Source: Phragmites australis (Eukaryota > Streptophyta > Magnoliopsida > Poales > Poaceae). Taken from it: DNA of 64,000 nt. Shown here in pieces: positions 58,541 through 64,000 of this stretch (its first letter is position 1; every line of letters begins with the position of its first letter). The position numbers and the translations under genes were made by a program. Under the pieces are notes generated by a model. The model made no database searches. It saw nothing but the letters and a program-made list of their open reading frames with translations, and had not been told where the DNA came from. Location of the stretch: the NCBI RefSeq assembly GCF_958298935.1, contig NC_084936.1:1867501-1931500 (forward strand), given 5' to 3'.

Positions 58541-61262
58541 TGTAAGATCGAGAATCACGATCGAAGAGGGTGAATAGATATTTCAATAAATTTCTTTCAA
58601 AATTTATAATCTTTTCTTATTTTCACCTAACACGTCTTAAAATTCAAGCGGAAGCAAAATAGAGAGAAAGCTCAAAAGAAAGGTGAAAGGATCGAATAGC
58701 CCAAGAGGGGGGTGAATTGAGATATTAAATAAAATTTTACCGCTTGACCAAATAAAACTTAAAAGAAATACAACTAAGGAATTTAACTAACACAAGATAA
58801 CTAACCAAGCAAAAATTAACCAAGAGAGATAATTCTTAAAAAGAACTTGCAATAATAACAAAGCTCAAAATAAGATGCAAGAAAGTAAATAGTTGGAGAA
58901 GACAACATCGATTTTTTTTCCGAGGTTTCGAGAAGTTGGCACTTCCCCCTAGTCATCGTTGGAGCATCCACCAAGGATGTCGCTCCCCCTTGAGTTACCA
59001 AGGCTCAAGTGCTCCCTCTTGATTACCCCTTCTCCATCTCCGGATTGGCGAGTATCAAACCAAGTACACCTTCTTTTCCCGAGGCTCCCACAATTCCTCC
59101 AAGAGCTCACCGAGAAGTCCTTCTATTAACAAGACCGTCTAGGTGTTGCCAACCACCAAGAGTAACAAGCCTCAAGCTTCACTTGACAAAGACTAAGCCT
59201 AGACAACAGCTAGATGCACACTTATTACTCTTCAAGCACTCAAGAAAGTCCTTAATCCTCAACTAAAAACTTAGAATTGACACAAGTGCTCTCTCTCTTG
59301 CTTCTAAATGACACACCAAGTGTATGAGCTGCTACAGGGTCGCAAGAGCTAGAGAGTTGTCCAAATGGGTGGGTATTTATAGACTAAGGATCGAAAATTA
59401 GCCGTTGCCTAACAACCCAAAAATTTTTCTTAACGCCGGAAGGTCCGGTGTGAATAACACGCTTCACACCGGAATATCCGGTGCTAATACATCTGACAAA
59501 ATAGCCGTTAACTGTTCCATTAGCCGTTAAAACTCCGGTGATTAATCCTGGCCTACAGCGGATCATCTGGTGCATTGAAGTGGGCTAGATGATAGTTTAC
59601 AACCTCTCTGTAAAAATTCATCCGGTGATCATATTTTGCTACGCCGGACTATCCGGTGTGTAGAATTAGTTCTGGATTTCATGGCTTTCTATTTATCCGG
59701 TGATTCCGTCTATCGAATGCCGGACTATCCAGCGTGGTCTTCAACAATTTTTCAAGTCAGAACTCTTAGGAATTTACTCCGGCGAACTCACTCTGACATC
59801 AGAGGATCATTCGGTAAACTGAAATTTCGCTGATTTTATCTATTTCAAAGCAATTTTGAGTTCTACCTTCGAGATTCGGAACCAATGATTTTCTGAGGTT
59901 AACTTAGTAATGGAAAGTCACAAGTGTGCATCGACTATGTCTAGACTCTCCCAAGTCAAGCTACAACTCTTAACCCCTCTTTATAGTACAGTCAAAAGAC
60001 TAAGAATAAAAAGAACCTATACTACTCTAAGTGTCCTTCATCTCCTTGTGACACTTAGATCTAGAAGATCCTTATCCTTCACATTTCGGTCCTTTGATCA
60101 TCACATAACTCTTTTAATGGGCAAGAGTGTAAGGTCACCATTGATAATTAAGTCTTTTTTGTTTCTTAAAAGCTGAAATGTTAGTCACAATGATATGGTT
60201 GTCATTAATCACCGAAATCCTTACCTTTTTCTTAGGGGCCTAGATGCTACAAAAGGTATCGAGGCAACATGACTTTATGGATGGAATATAAACTCTATGT
60301 TTCATTTAAGACCATTCTATATGTCTTATTACTCGAAAACTCGCAACTTGTAAAGAAATTAAAGAAAATGATAACCAGGCAAAGAAACACTCTAGATTGA
60401 TGATCTAGAGGCAAGTGAACTCGAGATTCTCTTATATATATGAGTGTGTGAATTTTATACTTCTAGCAACAAGAAGAATAATTTTTTAAGCTGAAAGGAT
60501 TGCAGCTCAAAGACAAAAATGAAAAGCAACACGAAAATAGGAAAACTTACAAGGAAGGCAAGAGAACCAAAAGAAAGAGACTAGAAGGAGATAAGCACGG
60601 GCATATGTAAGAAAATAATCTTCATTAAGCACAGATGTCAGCTCTATTATCGACAGATTACAAAGTTATTTTTTTCATAAAAGCTCTAGCCTATTATAAA
60701 GACGAAACATATCATCTTCTCTCCTCCAAAATCTATCACTAGGCTCTCAAAGGCTGACTCTATCTCTCTCTACAATCCTACACCTTTATTTATAGACCTA
60801 GGGAGGTGCCTTGCCTTTAAGTTTCTTTGTTCCCAAAATATCCCTCACCGGTAATGCACTCCTATCTACCAACGGGGTATTTTGGTCTATTTTTCGTTCC
60901 ATCCATCAACGGCCATGACTTCTTCACGACTTAGTTTCGCTTCGACATAAGTTTCGCGATGATGCTATGTAACCCTCCAGTCCTCCCCTATTTTATGGCC
61001 AAACCGCAAAACCCTAACATACTTTTCAAAACGTAACTAGTCGCCACTTGTTTTGCCTTAAGCAAGTGCTCTGATATCGACATGTATACTCCATCTTGTG
61101 ATCTTGACCACCGACAAGTCTCTCCCACTCCCGATCCCTCGGGCCACCTTGTCACTTGCACCGGCATCCCCTTCGCTTGACTTTGTCAACACGCCGTCTT
61201 CATCCTTCTCCATCCATGCTTTGATCGACCTCCACGTGTACCGCTAGGATCACCCTTAACAC
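58541..61262 (-). mobile_element. Family X LTR (reverse), split by a nested LTR
   Basis: It begins TGTAAGATCGAGAATCACG, the complement of an X-family LTR end, runs to 58683, is interrupted by the solo LTR 58684-60251, and resumes after 60256 with ATCGAGGCAACATGACTTTATGG. The second part is alignable to the LTR at 4940-6334 (for example GATCTTGACCACCGACAAGTCTCTCCC). It is truncated near 61262, where an oppositely oriented X copy begins. Confidence 0.75.
58684..60251 (-). mobile_element. Nested solo LTR (family Y) with TSD AAAGG
   Basis: The 1568-bp unit runs TGAAAGGATCGAATAGCCC...GGGGCCTAGATGCTACA. It is flanked by the perfect 5-bp repeat AAAGG (58679-58683 and 60252-60256). The interior has several 'CCGGACTATCCGGTG'-type palindromes (59450-59790). 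Removing the insert restores one continuous X-family LTR, so it landed after X. No internal genes remain. The strand is inferred from family comparisons. Confidence 0.9.
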
Positions 61263-61267
61263 TTCTG

Positions 61268-62445
61268 ATCCCTCTGAGGTGCTTGGTGCCGGATGATCGA
61301 GAAGTTTAGGCAGAGTCAAGGGTGATCCTAGCTGAGCACATGGAGGTTAAGCAAAGCATGGAAGAAAGGATGAAGATGACGTGTTGATGAAATCAAACAA
61401 AGGGGATGCCGGTGCAAGTGACAAGGTGGTCAAAGGGATTGAGAGTGGGAGAAACTTATTGGCGGTCAAGATTGCAAGATGGAATACATGTGTCAACATC
61501 GGGATGCTTGCTTAAGGTGAAAGCAAGTGGCAACGAGTCACGTTTTGAGAAGTGTGTGAGGTGGTTTTGCGGTTTGGCCTCAAAACCGTGGAAGGATGGA
61601 GTGTATGTGGCATCATCGTGAAGCTAGCGTCGAGACAAAGCTAAGTCGTGAAGACATCACGACTGTTCGATGGACGGAGTGAAAAATAGACTAAAATACC
61701 CTGGTGGTAGGTAGAAGGTCATTGGAAGAAAGGTATTTTGGGAATAAGAAAGCTTAAGGGCTAAACAACCTCCTTAGATCTATAAATAGAGGGGTAGAGC
61801 TATATGAGAGGTTTGAGCTAGCCACTTGAGTTTGTATGCTAGGATTTTAAAGAAAATGAGATAGGAGAGATTAGCCTTTGTAATAAGTGAGGGTTTTGTG
61901 GAAAAAATACCTTGTAATCTGCCAAAAAGAGAGATGACCTTTGCAAGAAATAAAGTGTATGTTTTCTCCGATGCTTGTGTTTATCTCCTTCTAGTTTCTT
62001 TCTATTAGCTCTCTTACTTTGTTGTGAGTTTTTTCTTTTTGGTTGTGATTTTTGTTTTGGTTGATGAGCTGAGATTTTCCCATATTGGAAAGTTGTTCTT
62101 CTTATTGCTAGAGGTATAAAACTCATATACAAACGTGTACAAGTGGGTCTTGAATTCTCTTGCATCTAGATCATCAGTTCGGAGAACTTCTTCCGGTGAT
62201 CTTTTCTTTGGAGCAAATGTTTCTTTATTCAAGTTGCTATCTTTCTGTGGCGATGACTTGCGGGATATGTGTCAATGAAACATAGAGTTCATTTACACTC
62301 ATGAGAGCTATGTTTGGAGTTTTTCGTAGCAAATAGTGTCTCTCCGGTTTTTACTTCCACTTTATTTTGAGGTATGTTGGGTGACCAGAATAAGAGAAGG
62401 TCATCAAAGAAATTTAGGAGACGCAGATTCACCCTCTCTAGTCAC
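61268..62445 (+). mobile_element. Family X LTR (forward), facing the reverse copy
   Basis: It starts near GGTGCTTGGTGCCGGATGATCG and matches 55060-56400 in order. Landmarks are CAAGGGTGATCCTA, GGTGCAAGTGACAAGG, TTGCGGTTTGGCCTCAAAACCGTGG, TATAAATAGAGGGG (TATA at 61781), and the end GATTCACCCTCTCTAGTCACCA. Together with 60257-61262 it forms an inverted repeat with arms of about 1 kb and a very short spacer. Confidence 0.78.
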
Positions 62446-62854
62446 CATTTTTGCTCATATACCCTAGTTTTGTTTCTTATGTGTCTCACCAAGGTAGAAT
62501 TTTTTTTTAATGGTAGACGATGTACCTTCGACAGCGAGACGTCTGTGGTGACTTCATCAATATCTATGTTTCGTATCTTTGATCTTCAGTAAGTATTGTT
62601 TAAGTGCGTACGCGTATCTGGTGTTTTCTTAAAAAAAAATGTTGATGGAGGCTTCCTAGAGCATTCAAAACAATCTACAAGAATCTGGCCCATTAACATA
62701 CTGGACCCAACTAATCGGTCCATTTGGTCCATTAAGCACGGATGCATTTTTCATGTCCGTCATTTCTTTTGGAAGGCCATTTTATTACCTCTCGCGCTCC
62801 CTCCTTTTTGTATAGCTCGTATGTTCGGAATCTTGCGTCCAGCATATGACGGCC

Positions 62855-62861
62855 TATATAA
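62855..62861 (+). promoter_or_regulatory. TATA box of the MIR160 gene
   Basis: TATATAA sits in GGCCTATATAAAGGGCACC, a strong plant TATA context. It is followed by a CT-rich initiator-like tract (62871-62918), placing transcription start at about 62885-62895, some 150 bp upstream of the hairpin. Confidence 0.75.
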
Positions 62862-62925
62862 AGGGCACCTCTCCTCCCTCCCTCCATCCCTCCCTCCCCC
62901 TCTCTCTCTCTCTCTCGTTCATCAT

Positions 62926-63002
62926 ATGCAACATGCATCGGCAGTGGCAGTGGCAGTGGCAGTGCCATGGCGTACGTGAAGCTAGGCTTTGATGATATAT
63001 GA
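62926..63002 (+). CDS. Overlapping short leader ORFs in the pri-miR160 (miPEP candidates)
   Basis: Three ATG-started ORFs occupy all three frames between the predicted transcription start and the hairpin. ORF a (62926-62979) encodes 17 residues, MQHASAVAVAVAVPWRT. ORF b (62933-62992) encodes 19 residues rich in Gln/Trp. ORF c (62967-63002) encodes MAYVKLGFDDI and has the best start context, GTGCCATGGCG. They overlap a GGCAGT hexamer repeat (62939-62964). Some plant pri-miRNAs encode such small peptides that raise their own transcription; whether any of these is translated is unknown. Confidence 0.3.
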
Positions 63003-63019
63003 GATCAGTCAGTCGGTTG

Positions 63020-63155
63020 AAGGTGATGGAGCTCTGAGACGTGCCTGGCTCCCTGTATGCCACTCATCTAGAGCAACAGCTCCACTTCTTCTGAGGTTGC
63101 CTACGATGGATGGCGTGCACGGAGCCAAGCATATCTCGCTATTCCCGATCTCTTT
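63020..63155 (+). ncRNA. MIR160: MIR160 precursor hairpin
   Basis: The 5' arm at 63042-63062 is a full-length 21-nt copy of plant miR160, opening TGCCTGGCTCCC and closing GTATGCCA. The 3' arm at 63113-63133 starts GCGTGCACGG and continues AGCCAAGCATA, the expected miR160*, pairing through most of its length with two G:U pairs and 2-nt 3' offset geometry. The loop is about 50 nt (63063-63112), and the lower stem pairs GAGA (63036) with TCTC (63135). miR160 directs cleavage of the ARF10/16/17-type auxin response factor mRNAs in land plants. The neighbouring TATA box and CT-rich leader indicate an independent gene. An inverted LTR pair ends about 600 bp upstream of the hairpin. Confidence 0.96.
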
Positions 63156-64000
63156 CTCAATCCTCTTCTCTCTTTTCCTCTTTTCGAAGTTAGTTGTTTT
63201 TTGGCTTTTATCGCCCATTCTTACGATGGAATATATGTACACTTATATATGCCTTTCTCTCTATGGCGTTCCGACTCCGGCTTGGTGATGTGCAGTGGCT
63301 GTTTTCACGGTATTTCAAAAGGCTGTTTTTATGCCCCATTGGAAGAAATATATTATTTACTTTCCGTTCTCCCATAATCTCTTTTTTTATGTATTCATGC
63401 TTTGAAAAGAAATTTCCATTGGAAGATTTGCATGACTTCAATGAGATATATATTAATGCAATATATTTTTTTAATTAATTATATATTCACAACAAACATC
63501 AATTGTTGTGATTATTTATGTTTATTGCAGAACCAAATATTGTGCCAATGCGTTTGTCAAACGTTTTGTGTGTATATAGGAGGTATGCAATGCAAGCATA
63601 AGTGAATAAGAAATATTATTTTAAAAAGAAATTTGGAACTTATTTAGGTGTTTATCATGACGCATGTCCATCGACCATCCTTGCTTATAAGGGTCGTTTA
63701 CAAGGCATTAATCGCATGAATTAACAGCATTTGATTTCAAAATCTTGGCAACGTCATTATGTCATTACTAACGGTTTTTTGTCCCTTTATAATGCCAATT
63801 ATGTCACAAACCGTAAAAGGAATGGAGGGTTTTCTCGGAAAAAGAAAAGCAATGGAATGCTTTGACTAAACAGTTTGGGTTGAAGCATGATTCAGAAAAC
63901 GGACATCAGACAGCAAGTATGCCACGTGTCCAGAAAGGATGGAGCATCAAATCATGAGCACCTTGATTCATAGGTTTCGTCCAAGTTATTGAGAAGGAAT
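63156..64000. other. Downstream flank of MIR160
   Basis: AT-rich sequence; it includes the probable 3' part of the pri-miRNA. No coding gene or recognisable element was seen up to the window end. Confidence 0.45.

Overview
The window is plant nuclear DNA, almost certainly from a grass (Poaceae, probably panicoid; the species cannot be fixed from sequence alone). The evidence is spliced genes with GT-AG introns, GC-rich 5' ends next to AT-rich introns, a 25-residue RPL41 gene, a MIR160 hairpin, and typical grass transposons (solo LTRs, Stowaway-type MITEs, CACTA, Mutator-like and Helitron elements). There are no operons, CRISPR arrays or bacterial features.

Layout. 0-6.3 kb is nested LTR debris: a GC-rich solo LTR (1059-2537, TSD CGTTG) sits inside an older LTR, followed by a second LTR family ('X', 4940-6334). 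The gene island runs from 7.2 to 39.1 kb: a LisH-CTLH-WD40 protein of the WDR26/GID7 class (+, 9171-13336), RPL41 (+, 15835-17380), a two-MATH-domain protein whose first MATH domain is apparently interrupted (-, 18358-20931), an orphan transit-peptide-like exon (21762), a SNAPIN/BLOC-1-like gene (+, 23158-27379) carrying a 1.87-kb near-perfect palindromic Mutator-like element in its intron, a CorA-type Mg2+ transporter (-, 28841-31544), and a three-zinc-finger LSD1-like protein (-, 37170-38479). A Stowaway MITE and a miniature CACTA lie between the last two.

39-62.5 kb is mostly repeat: a decayed Ty3/gypsy pol with LTR-like flanks, a pair of diverged direct repeats of which one carries a 202-bp insertion with a 9-bp TSD, a small Helitron, a LINE-like retroposon, MITEs, CACTA-like sequence, a solo X LTR, and a head-to-head pair of X LTRs (about 1 kb arms) with another solo LTR nested in one arm. 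Right after this complex, at 62.85-63.15 kb, is a well-formed MIR160 gene with TATA box, short leader ORFs and hairpin.

The genes are independent housekeeping or regulatory loci: proteasome-linked ubiquitin ligase scaffold (WDR26), translation (RPL41), endosomal sorting (SNAPIN-like), metal transport (CorA), cell-death regulation (LSD1-like) and auxin-response control (miR160). No multi-gene pathway or defence system is apparent. The items most worth following up are the palindromic intronic element, the MATH gene lesion with its in-frame splice bypass, and the MIR160 locus with leader ORFs next to an inverted LTR pair. Exon boundaries were placed by eye from splice motifs and reading-frame continuity; no alignment or transcript data were used.
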